This document shows positions 9,132-18,012 of a stretch of 64,000 nucleotides of DNA, in pieces. A program made the position numbers and the translations under genes. Location: the NCBI GenBank assembly GCA_023621995.1, contig JAMOAB010000029.1, positions 1-64,000 of the forward strand. Direction: 5' to 3'. The first letter of the stretch is position 1; each line of letters opens with the position of its first letter. A model generated the notes under the pieces. It saw nothing but the letters and a program-made list of their open reading frames with translations, was not told where the DNA came from and searched no databases. The DNA is from Bacillota bacterium (GTDB taxonomy: Bacteria > Bacillota > Clostridia > Caldicoprobacterales > Xylanivirgaceae).

Positions 9132-9674
9132 ATGGAAGATAGAAAGGATAGGAAATGGCCAAAGCTCTTTGGGAATATTCTATTTACAATCTTTATAATA
9201 TTTATGGCATTTTTAATAATAGTAACTGCAAAGACAAGGTTTACAGGAGGCGAGCCCAAATTATTTGGCTACCGATTTTATATAGTCAACAGCGGAAGTA
9301 TGAGTCCCACCATAGATATGGATTCTATGATAATTGTGAAGGAGACAGATCCACAATATATAGATAGGGGTGATATAGTTACTTATTATGGGCATGACAG
9401 GGATTCTAAAGTGACCCATAGGGTAGTGGAGATAGAAGGAGCGGGTACTTCCTTTATAACTAGGGGAGACGCCAATGATTCCAATGATCCCATACCCCTT
9501 GAGGGCAATAAACTAATAGGAAAGGTAATAATATCAATTCCTTGGATAGGGAAGGTGTTTAGATTCTTAAATACAAGGCTAGGTGTAATTATTATTGGGC
9601 TCTTAATAACTTTATGGATTATAGTACCAATGGTTAGCCAAAAATTTAAGCAATTAAATAAACCGGTAGTATAG
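9132..9674 (+). CDS. sipW: Signal peptidase I, SipW/archaeal-ER type
   Basis: YIVNSGSMSPTIDMDSMIIVKE...DIVTYYGHD..VTHRVVEIEGAGTSFITRGDANDSNDP; ATG at 9132 behind ggaggaggtgg. Confidence 0.9.
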   Translation: MEDRKDRKWPKLFGNILFTIFIIFMAFLIIVTAKTRFTGGEPKLFGYRFYIVNSGSMSPTIDMDSMIIVKETDPQYIDRGDIVTYYGHDRDSKVTHRVVEIEGAGTSFITRGDANDSNDPIPLEGNKLIGKVIISIPWIGKVFRFLNTRLGVIIIGLLITLWIIVPMVSQKFKQLNKPVV

Positions 9675-9680
9675 GGATGG

Positions 9681-10226
9681 ATGAATATGAAGAAAAAGGT
9701 GATTTTATTCTCTATAGTTTTGTTGATAATCCTGTTGACAGGTACTACTTTGGCTTGGTTTTCATCTGCCGATTCAAAGATAAATACCTTTAAGACAGGT
9801 ACTGTAGAGCTTGAGATACTAGAACCTGGCTTCACTGATATAGATGACGTTCAATTAGGTACCTATGATAAAAATATAAAAATAAAAAATACAGGAACTG
9901 GGACTACATATGTAAGGGTCAGGTTAATCCCCCAATGGAGTGAGCCTAGTTTGCCTATATCCAATGTTCAGTTGAATTTAGATAATGATGATTGGCTGCT
10001 CCATACAGATGGCTACTATTATTTCAAATACTATTTAAAAAGTGGCCAAGATACTAGCTTATTGCTAAACAGTGTAACTTTTACAGATTTAGGGCCAGAG
10101 TATGAAAATAAGACTTTCACAATTAAGGTTGTGGCAGAGGGGGTCCAGGCAAGCAACGGAGCATGGAGGGATGTATGGGGATTGACAGAGTTGCCTTTTA
10201 AAGGCGATCGACAGTGGAAACCATAA
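9681..10226 (+). CDS. TasA/camelysin-like protein with SipW-dependent signal peptide
   Basis: KKKVILFSIVLLIILLTGTTLAWFSSADSKINTFKTGTVELEI; adjacent to sipW. Confidence 0.85.
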   Translation: MNMKKKVILFSIVLLIILLTGTTLAWFSSADSKINTFKTGTVELEILEPGFTDIDDVQLGTYDKNIKIKNTGTGTTYVRVRLIPQWSEPSLPISNVQLNLDNDDWLLHTDGYYYFKYYLKSGQDTSLLLNSVTFTDLGPEYENKTFTIKVVAEGVQASNGAWRDVWGLTELPFKGDRQWKP

Positions 10227-10311
10227 TTTATAAGGTATTTAAATAAATATTAAGGTCATTAGAACACTAAAAATATAGTTCTAAACATTATTATTATAAG
10301 GAGGATATAAA

Positions 10312-10863
10312 ATGAAAAAACGCAATATTATATTAGTTTCAATTATTACTTTAATGGGGTTGTTAGCAGTGGGAACCATGGCATGGTTTACAGCTGAGAG
10401 TGATCCAGTAGTTAATAGGTTTAAAGCAGGTACAGTAGCCATTGAGTTGCACGATGATTTTGATAAAGAGACAGCACAAAATGTAAACCCTGGAGATAGC
10501 TATAAAAAGGTGGTAAATGTGGAGAACAAGGGAACAGAGAAGTCTTTTATCAGAGTCAAGTTGGAACCTAAATGGGCAGATGGCCTTCCCAATGAAGTTG
10601 ATGGAGTGAAAATTGCGGATTATCCAATATTAAATGGTTGGGTGCTCCATACAGATGGATGGTATTATTATCCCCAGATAGTTGAGGCAGGCAAGAGTAC
10701 ACCTAATATAATTGAAGAAGTAAATTTTAAAGGCAAAGAGATGACAAACGATTACCAAGGTAAAGAATTTGAGTTGACGGTGGAAGCTCAAGCCATTCAA
10801 GCTTCTAATGGTGCAGCATTAGATGAGTGGGGCGTCGATCCATTAAAGCTATCAGCCAAGTAG
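10312..10863 (+). CDS. TasA/camelysin-like protein with SipW-dependent signal peptide (second copy)
   Basis: MKKRNIILVSIITLMGLLAVGTMAWFTAESDPVVNRFKAGTVAIEL; shares the WxLHTDGxYYY and QASNGAxxDxWG motifs with the preceding gene. Confidence 0.85.
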   Translation: MKKRNIILVSIITLMGLLAVGTMAWFTAESDPVVNRFKAGTVAIELHDDFDKETAQNVNPGDSYKKVVNVENKGTEKSFIRVKLEPKWADGLPNEVDGVKIADYPILNGWVLHTDGWYYYPQIVEAGKSTPNIIEEVNFKGKEMTNDYQGKEFELTVEAQAIQASNGAALDEWGVDPLKLSAK

Positions 10864-10957
10864 GAATGGTTATTTGTACTGTCAAAACTTCCTCCCAAGG
10901 TATAGTATTAGAGGAACCAGCAGATAGGTATATTTAGAGGAAGGGAGATAATGTGAT

Positions 10958-11821
10958 GTGGGGATAAAGCTTGAAATCAAATATGTAATGATACTCATAC
11001 TCACAATTATAGTTATAGGGCCTAAACTTGCTATGGCAGGCGGATTTGAGGTCATTGGTAATAGCGCAGGACTTGTAGTAGAGCCAGAGGATACTAGGTT
11101 ATTTGATATGGGCAATATGAACCCAGGAGATGAAGTAACGTCAAGTATTTTAGTTAAAAACAGATATATAAAACCTTTTAATCTATATCTTAGAGTTGAA
11201 AGGATAGGAGAGGCACCTAAGACCGATGCACCAGATCTATATGACAAGCTCATAATGACTATCAAACAAGGGACAGACCAACTCTACTCTGGTTCTATCA
11301 TTCCTTCCCTTCCCATTGAAATTGGAAGTTTTACTCCTGGAGATGTAGCTAATTTGGATATAAGTGTGTCTCTACCAGGTAGTGATACAAGCAATGAGTA
11401 TCAAGGGATGCAAGTAGATACAGAATGGATATTTATAGCACAGCTACATGATGGCGTAGATCCGGACGAACCTCCCAGTGACCCTATTCATTCTAAGCCA
11501 CCGGCAGGCCCTGAAGAACCAGCGAAACCTGAAAAGCCAGGTGATGATGACGATGATTTCATAGATATAGATGATGAAGAGATTCCTGCAGGCCCTATAG
11601 TGGAAGATAATTTGGAGGATAAGAGGGAAGAAGGGCACGACAAAGAAGGAGATAATAGTCAAAAGATAGAAGACGTTGGAATTTCAGATAATGAAGAGGA
11701 CCCTAAGGGTAAAATAACCATGCCAAAGACAGGCGAATCGATACCGTATGCACTATATAGTGTAGGTGTTGGACTTATAATATTGGGCCTTATAATAGGT
11801 AGAGATAGAAAATTGAAATAG
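10958..11821 (+). CDS. Cell-wall-anchored surface protein, LPXTG-like (MPKTG) sorting signal
   Basis: GTG start; acidic/Pro-rich spacer and C-terminal MPKTGESIPYALYSVGVGLIILGLIIGRDRKLK. Confidence 0.8.
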   Translation: MGIKLEIKYVMILILTIIVIGPKLAMAGGFEVIGNSAGLVVEPEDTRLFDMGNMNPGDEVTSSILVKNRYIKPFNLYLRVERIGEAPKTDAPDLYDKLIMTIKQGTDQLYSGSIIPSLPIEIGSFTPGDVANLDISVSLPGSDTSNEYQGMQVDTEWIFIAQLHDGVDPDEPPSDPIHSKPPAGPEEPAKPEKPGDDDDDFIDIDDEEIPAGPIVEDNLEDKREEGHDKEGDNSQKIEDVGISDNEEDPKGKITMPKTGESIPYALYSVGVGLIILGLIIGRDRKLK

Positions 11822-11830
11822 GTATATAGA

Positions 11831-11868
11831 TTAAGCCAGATACGAAAGAAGGTATCTGGCTTAATTTC
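11831..11868 (+). terminator. Rho-independent terminator
   Basis: Perfect stem ttaagccagatac-gaaagaag-gtatctggcttaa. Confidence 0.8.
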
Positions 11869-11887
11869 TATATGCACTGGCGGGGTA

Positions 11888-12547
11888 GTGATGATGAAAA
11901 AGTGTATAAGTTGGTTGCTCATAATAATAGGGATATGTATGGTCTTATATCCTAAAGTTCAAGATTTGTATAATAGAAGGCAACAGAAGCAAATAATGGA
12001 GGCGTGGCAGTTAGACCTATTGATAATAGGAGATGTAGATGGTGGGGATACACTATTAGAAGATGACGTTATTCAAAGGTATGCAACGGAAGAGGAAGGA
12101 AATAGCCTAGATAAAAATGATATTGGCCCTACTTTTAACAAGGAATATAATATGGAAGCAGAAGGCGTTCTTATGATTGACAAAATAGATCTTAAGATTC
12201 CCATATTGACAGATGCTACAAAGGAGAATTTAGCCATATCGGTAGCCCGGATAACAAATACAGGCAAGGCTGGTGAGATAGGTAACTGCTGTATAGCAGG
12301 ACACCGGAGTAGAAGATATGGTAAACATTTTAATAGGCTAGGTGAACTGGAGGAGGGAGATATAGTAAAAATAGATAATGGTGAACATATATTTAGCTAT
12401 GTGATATTTGAAAAGAAGATAGTAAAGCCCACCGATATATGGATACTAGAGGGAGACGGCAGTAGAAAACTTGTGACCCTTATAACCTGTGATTATTCAA
12501 CAAGGCCACCTAGCAGACTTATTGTCAGGGGCGAGCTGGTAGAGTAA
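11888..12547 (+). CDS. Sortase, class D-like
   Basis: EGVLMIDKIDLKIPILTDATKENLAISVARI...CCIAGHRS...KLVTLITCDYSTRPPSRLIVRGEL: sortase His and TLxTC motifs. Confidence 0.9.
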   Translation: MMMKKCISWLLIIIGICMVLYPKVQDLYNRRQQKQIMEAWQLDLLIIGDVDGGDTLLEDDVIQRYATEEEGNSLDKNDIGPTFNKEYNMEAEGVLMIDKIDLKIPILTDATKENLAISVARITNTGKAGEIGNCCIAGHRSRRYGKHFNRLGELEEGDIVKIDNGEHIFSYVIFEKKIVKPTDIWILEGDGSRKLVTLITCDYSTRPPSRLIVRGELVE

Positions 12548-12653
12548 AACAGTTAGACTTTTTATTAAGCAAAAGGTATAATATAAACTAATCATAAAAA
12601 ATTGATTTCAATATATAGTAATTTTTTAGGAATATAAAAGGGGGAGCAAGTTA

Positions 12654-13529
12654 ATGGATGATTATAAAGTAGGATTGTCGGCAGCCCGGATTGCCATAGT
12701 GGTAAACATAGTTCTATGTGCATTTAAGATATTGGCTGGTATTATAGGCAAGAGTAATGCCATGCTGGCCGATGGGGTACATACCCTTTCGGATATTTTG
12801 GCTACATCCGTTGCAGCCATTGGTCTTAAGATAGCAGCTAAGGATGCCGACGATGAACATCAATATGGTCATGAGAGATACGAACCACTGTTTGCAAAGG
12901 TTGTAAGCACTATTTTGATAATAACTGGAGTCTTTATAGGCTTCGAAGGAATTAAGGCGCTTATACAGGGGGATATTGAAACGCCAGGAAAGATAGCCCT
13001 CTATGCTGCAATAATATCTATTGTTGTCAAGGAAGGACTATACTGGAACACTATTAGGGCAGCTAGGAAAATAAAGAGCATATCCTTAGAAGCCGATGCA
13101 TGGCACCACAGATCAGATGCACTATCATCTATAGGTACATTTGCAGGAATACTAGGTGCGAGGCTGGGCGTGGGAGTGCTGGACCCTATAGCAGGTGTAG
13201 TAGTCAGTCTGTTGATAATAAAAGTAGGGGTAGAATTTTGGATTAAGGCAAGTAAGGGGCTAGTAGATACAGCAGCACCTTCTAAGACGGTGGATGAGAT
13301 AGAGAGACTCACTATGGCCGTTGAAGGAGTGAAGGGAATAAATACTTTAAAGACAAGGATGTTTGGCAGCAGATTATATGTAGACATAGATATTGCAGTT
13401 GACGGTGATATTACAGTACATGAAGGCCATTGTATAGCACAGGAAGTCCATGATAGAATTGAGAAAAACATAAAGGACATAAAGCATTGTATGGTCCATG
13501 TAGATCCATATAAAAAAGATCTAGATTGA
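12654..13529 (+). CDS. Cation diffusion facilitator (CDF) transporter
   Basis: ARIAIVVNIVLCAFKILAGIIGKSNAMLADGVHTLSDILAT..DDEHQYGHERYEPL..DAWHHRSDALSS. Confidence 0.93.
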   Translation: MDDYKVGLSAARIAIVVNIVLCAFKILAGIIGKSNAMLADGVHTLSDILATSVAAIGLKIAAKDADDEHQYGHERYEPLFAKVVSTILIITGVFIGFEGIKALIQGDIETPGKIALYAAIISIVVKEGLYWNTIRAARKIKSISLEADAWHHRSDALSSIGTFAGILGARLGVGVLDPIAGVVVSLLIIKVGVEFWIKASKGLVDTAAPSKTVDEIERLTMAVEGVKGINTLKTRMFGSRLYVDIDIAVDGDITVHEGHCIAQEVHDRIEKNIKDIKHCMVHVDPYKKDLD

Positions 13530-13554
13530 TTAAGATAGGGGTGGATGACTATAT

Positions 13555-14712
13555 ATGAAGATACTTATAGCACCTGATTCCTTCAAAGGCTCGTTGTCGT
13601 CTAAGGAGATAATAGGTATAGTAGAAGAGACAATCTATAGGCATTTTAAAGATGCCAATGTCATTGGTATACCCATTGCCGATGGTGGCGAAGGTACTGT
13701 GGAAGCCCTAGTTACTGCATGCGCCGGCACCTATGCTACAGCAGAGGTATTAGATCCACTTTGTCGCCCTATAACTGCTACCTACGGAATAATAGATGAT
13801 GGTAAGGTAGCTGTAATTGAGATGGCACAGGCTTCAGGCATAATGCTTCTTGAGGAAAGTGATCTAGATCCTCTAAATACTACTACATATGGCACAGGAC
13901 AGCTTATAAAAGCTGCACTGGATAGGGGTATAAGGGATATAATAATCGGTATAGGAGGAAGCGCCACAAATGATGGAGGGATGGGCGCAGCTAGAGCTGT
14001 TGGAGTGAGATTTCTCGACAAACTAGGCAGGGATGTGGGGCATGGAGGTGGGAACCTCAGGGATATAGCCACGATAGATACAAGTGGTCTCGATTCAAGG
14101 CTTAAAGAGTGCTCCATAAGGGTCATATGTGACGTGAAAAATCTCCTTACAGGGCCAAATGGAGCAACGTATATATATGGACGTCAAAAAGGAGCAGGAG
14201 ATAGGGAACTTTCTATTCTAGAAGAGGGTATGAAAAATTATGAAGCCCATCTGCAGGAGCTTACAGGAAAAGACATAGGGGGTAGGGAGGGCGCCGGCGC
14301 AGCTGGAGGTCTAGGCGCGGCACTTATTGCGTTTTTTGGTGCGACCCTCTCTCCAGGCATAGAGACAATATTAGATATTATAGAATTTGATAAGCTATTA
14401 GATGGGGTAGATTTGGTGATAACGGGAGAGGGAAATATCGATGGCCAGTCCATATATGGTAAGGTACCCGTTGGTATAGGAAAGCGCTGCATGGAGAGGG
14501 GCATACCTGTACTTGCCATAGTTGGAGGAATGGGTGATGGTGCCCAAAGGGTATACGATTTTGGTATCGATAGTATAATGGTAACGGTTAATAAGAGTAT
14601 GTGTATCGATGAAGCAATAGACAGGGCCGAAGAACTACTATCTGATGGAATAGATAGGGCACTTAGAATGATAAAGATAGGTCTTAGCATGGATAGAGCA
14701 AGCTATAGTTGA
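13555..14712 (+). CDS. Glycerate kinase (GarK/GlxK family)
   Basis: MKILIAPDSFKGSLSSKEI...PIADGGEGTVEALV...GIGGSATNDGGMGAARAVGVRF. Confidence 0.95.
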   Translation: MKILIAPDSFKGSLSSKEIIGIVEETIYRHFKDANVIGIPIADGGEGTVEALVTACAGTYATAEVLDPLCRPITATYGIIDDGKVAVIEMAQASGIMLLEESDLDPLNTTTYGTGQLIKAALDRGIRDIIIGIGGSATNDGGMGAARAVGVRFLDKLGRDVGHGGGNLRDIATIDTSGLDSRLKECSIRVICDVKNLLTGPNGATYIYGRQKGAGDRELSILEEGMKNYEAHLQELTGKDIGGREGAGAAGGLGAALIAFFGATLSPGIETILDIIEFDKLLDGVDLVITGEGNIDGQSIYGKVPVGIGKRCMERGIPVLAIVGGMGDGAQRVYDFGIDSIMVTVNKSMCIDEAIDRAEELLSDGIDRALRMIKIGLSMDRASYS

Positions 14713-14776
14713 TTGTAGTTTGCTCTATTATTCTATAGAGATACATAGTTCTTACTGCAGGATAGGTCTTGTCATC

Positions 14777-14838
14777 TTGACAAAATAAACTTATGGATAT
14801 ATGCTATTATCCGTAAACTTCGTTAATAAATTAACGAT
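14777..14838 (+). promoter_or_regulatory. SigA-type promoter with overlapping/downstream Rex-like operator
   Basis: TTGACA (14777) -17- TATGCT (14800), then TCGTTAA-TAAA-TTAACGA palindrome at 14820-14837, matching the Rex form TTGTTAA-N4-TTAACAA. Confidence 0.75.
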
Positions 14839-14865
14839 CCTACCGACGAGAGGATGTGAAGGGGA

Positions 14866-15114
14866 TTGGAAATCATCATTTGCGTTGGCAGCTCCTGTCA
14901 TCTTAAGGGTTCTCATAAGGTGATAAAGGAGTTAGAGAGACTTATAAAAGAAAACAATTTAGAAGATAAGGTAGTGCTCAAGGCATCATTTTGTATGGGG
15001 CACTGTACCCAGGGCGTTTGTGCAACACTTAATGGCAAACCTGTTAATTGTTTAACAAAAAATAATGTGGAAGAGTTTTTCTATGAAAACATAGCAGGGA
15101 GGGTAACCCCATGA
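14866..15114 (+). CDS. Thioredoxin-like [2Fe-2S] ferredoxin, HfsA-like
   Basis: IIICVGSSCHLKGSHKVIKELERLI..VVLKASFCMGHCTQGVCATLNGKPV; ATTG-type start region, overlaps the next ORF. Confidence 0.8.
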   Translation: MEIIICVGSSCHLKGSHKVIKELERLIKENNLEDKVVLKASFCMGHCTQGVCATLNGKPVNCLTKNNVEEFFYENIAGRVTP

Positions 15115-16832
15115 GTGTGATAAAGTTTAAAGAGGCAAATTGCAAGAATTGTTATAAATGTATAAGGGTATGTCCTGTAAAATCCATAAGGGTGGAAGAT
15201 GAACAGGCCCAGATTATGAACGACGAGTGTATACTATGTGGTGCCTGTCTTTCGGCCTGTCATCAGAATGCTAAAATTGTAAGAAGTGATATATGGCGTG
15301 TTAAACAATTTTTAGATGATGGTGAGAAAGTGGTGGTGAGTCTGGCTCCATCATTTGTTGCTGCCTTTGACTACGATCATCCTGGTCAGATAGTTGGGGC
15401 CCTAAAGGCACTAGGTTTTTACTCAGTACAGGAGACTGCTATAGGAGCACTAAACGTCTCAAGGGAGTACAGGGAACTTATGATGGAAGGTTCTATGAAT
15501 AACATAATTACCACTTGTTGTCCCACCATAAATCTACTAGTAGAGAAATACTATCCTGAACTGATACCATATCTAGCACCTGTAATAACCCCTATGCTTG
15601 CACATGGCAAGATAATAAAATACACCTATGGCTGGGAAAATGTAAAGGTAGTATTTATAGGTCCATGTATATCTAAGAAGGAAGAGGGGCAGGACCATCA
15701 AACAGAAGGTGCCATAGATGCTGTACTGACATTTAGTGAGTTACTCTCTTGGTTGGAAGATGAGGGTATTGTAATAGGTGAGCAAGAGGCAGAGTTATTT
15801 GATGGAATAGAACCTCTGACTACTCGTAGTTACCCTATTCCCATGGGTGTAATAAAGAGTATGGATTTTAAAGACGAAAGCTATGGCTATCATGTTACAG
15901 GTATAGATGGAATAGAACAGTGTAAGGAGATGTTAGAAGCCTTAAAGACAGGGGAATTAAATGGATATTTTATAGAGATGAATAGTTGTCTAGGTGGCTG
16001 TCTTAGGGGACCTGCAATGCCCCATTCAAATGCCCTATACTTTGCCAAACGTCAGCAACTTATTGAATATGCAAGGGAACAGCAAAATATATGTACAGGG
16101 ATTGGCAGTAGCCATACAGATATAGATATGGGGAGGGTCTTTGCAGATAAGAGTAGCCATGATCCCATCCCAGATGAAGACATCATAAGGGATATATTAA
16201 AAAAGATTGGCAAATTCACAGAAGATCAGGAGCTAAACTGTGGAGCTTGCGGTTATCCCTCATGTAGGGAGAAGGCCATTGCGGTATATCAGGGCAAGGC
16301 AGAACTGTATATGTGTCTACCTTATATGAGGCAAAGGGCAGAGTCCCTATCTAATGCTATAATAGGATCTGCTCCAAATGTGATAATGGCAGTGGATGAG
16401 AACCTTGAGATACAGGAATTTAATGCGGCAGGAGAGCGTATGTTTTCTATGTCTAGGCAGATAGCTATTGGCAAAAAGGTATATGAACTGGTGGACAGTA
16501 GTGATTTTGAATATGTACTATCTACCCATCATCCAATCATAAATAAAAAGGTAGAATATCCTGAATATGGTGTGGTGACTGCCCAGACTATAGTATATGT
16601 AGAGGATCAGAATTTTATAATAGCCATCTTTAGAGATATAACCCGGGAAGAAAAACAGGCACAGCAGATATATAAGATGCGTATGGATACTGTAGATATG
16701 GCACAAGAGGTAATAGATAAACAGATGCGGGTAGCTCAAGAGATAGCTAGTCTACTTGGAGAGACTACAGCCGAGACAAAGATGACTTTAACAGAGCTAA
16801 AAGACCTTATACTATATGATGGAGAGGATTGA
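15111..16832 (+). CDS. [FeFe]-hydrogenase-like sensory protein with 4Fe-4S and PAS domains, HfsB-like
   Basis: 2x4Fe-4S (CKNCYKCIRVCP, CILCGACLSACH), H-cluster-like motifs TTCCPTINLL, IGPCISKKEE, NSCLGGCLRGP, a [4Fe-4S] GACGYPSC element and a C-terminal PAS domain. Confidence 0.88.
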   Translation: MSVIKFKEANCKNCYKCIRVCPVKSIRVEDEQAQIMNDECILCGACLSACHQNAKIVRSDIWRVKQFLDDGEKVVVSLAPSFVAAFDYDHPGQIVGALKALGFYSVQETAIGALNVSREYRELMMEGSMNNIITTCCPTINLLVEKYYPELIPYLAPVITPMLAHGKIIKYTYGWENVKVVFIGPCISKKEEGQDHQTEGAIDAVLTFSELLSWLEDEGIVIGEQEAELFDGIEPLTTRSYPIPMGVIKSMDFKDESYGYHVTGIDGIEQCKEMLEALKTGELNGYFIEMNSCLGGCLRGPAMPHSNALYFAKRQQLIEYAREQQNICTGIGSSHTDIDMGRVFADKSSHDPIPDEDIIRDILKKIGKFTEDQELNCGACGYPSCREKAIAVYQGKAELYMCLPYMRQRAESLSNAIIGSAPNVIMAVDENLEIQEFNAAGERMFSMSRQIAIGKKVYELVDSSDFEYVLSTHHPIINKKVEYPEYGVVTAQTIVYVEDQNFIIAIFRDITREEKQAQQIYKMRMDTVDMAQEVIDKQMRVAQEIASLLGETTAETKMTLTELKDLILYDGED

Positions 16833-18007
16833 GCATGGATTTTTACGTAGATGCTTTCTATGAAAGCTTAAATAAATACAATGAAGAGCTATGTGGAGAC
16901 AAGGTAGAGATTATAAGAAATAGGGAATCAGTAATAGTAGTATTGGCTGATGGTTTGGGTAGTGGTGTTAAGGCAAATATCCTTGCAACCCTAACCAGTA
17001 AGATAATAGGCACGATGTTAAAGAAGGGAGCAGATTTGGAGGAGGCAGTGGATACCATAGCCCAGACACTGCCCATATGTAATGTGAGAAAACTTGCCTA
17101 CTCCACCTTTACAATACTTCAGATATTCAAGAACGGTGAGGCATATTTGGTTGAATTCGATAATCCAACAATATTTTTCTTGAGGCAAGGGAAACTCTTG
17201 GAGATTCCCTTTGAATTCCGGAATATAGATGGTAAGAGTGTGAGGGAATGTCGGTTCAATATTGGGGTTGGCGACACCATCGTCATGGTAAGCGATGGTG
17301 TAATACATGCAGGGGTGGGTGCCTCACTGAATTTAGGATGGAAATGGGAGAACGTAGCTGACTATCTATTAGATAATGTAAAATCCCATATGCCTGCCCG
17401 CGAAATATCCCAATCCCTTGTAGAAGTGTGCAACCATCTCTATGGTCAAAAACCTGGTGATGATGCCACAGTGGTAGCAGTCACTATAAGGGAGCCCTTA
17501 GAGGTCAGTATGATGGCCGGTCCTCCTGTATCTAGGGAAGATGATAGTAAAGTGGTAGAAAAGTTTATGTCAGATACGGGTAAGAAAGTAGTCTGTGGAG
17601 GAACCACTGCCCAGATAGTAGCTCGGGAACTTGGACGGAAGATTGAGACCACCATGGAGTACTATGATGAGAACGTTCCCCCAATTGCATATATAGATGG
17701 CATAGATCTTGTAACGGAAGGTGTACTAACCTTGACAAAGGTTGTGGACATCATAAATAAGCATGTAACCTCAAATGGTAAGGGTACAAATAAAGATGGC
17801 CTAGAGGGTAAAGATGGAGCTATTTGCCTTGCTCGTATGCTCATGGATGATTGTACCCATCTTAAATTATATATAGGTAGGGCTATAAACCCTGCCCATC
17901 AAAATCCAGATCTTCCTATAGATTTGAGTATAAAGTTAAAATTGCTAGAAGAACTTGCCCAGCTCATGACAGCTCTTGGCAAGAGAGTAGAAAAGTATTA
18001 TTTCTAA
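16829..18007 (+). CDS. SpoIIE/PP2C-type phosphatase, HfsC-like
   Basis: VLADGLGSGVKANILATLTSKIIGTML...VMVSDGVIHAG...KPGDDATVVAVTIR; overlaps the previous ORF. Confidence 0.85.
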   Translation: MSMDFYVDAFYESLNKYNEELCGDKVEIIRNRESVIVVLADGLGSGVKANILATLTSKIIGTMLKKGADLEEAVDTIAQTLPICNVRKLAYSTFTILQIFKNGEAYLVEFDNPTIFFLRQGKLLEIPFEFRNIDGKSVRECRFNIGVGDTIVMVSDGVIHAGVGASLNLGWKWENVADYLLDNVKSHMPAREISQSLVEVCNHLYGQKPGDDATVVAVTIREPLEVSMMAGPPVSREDDSKVVEKFMSDTGKKVVCGGTTAQIVARELGRKIETTMEYYDENVPPIAYIDGIDLVTEGVLTLTKVVDIINKHVTSNGKGTNKDGLEGKDGAICLARMLMDDCTHLKLYIGRAINPAHQNPDLPIDLSIKLKLLEELAQLMTALGKRVEKYYF

Positions 18008-18012
18008 GAAGG

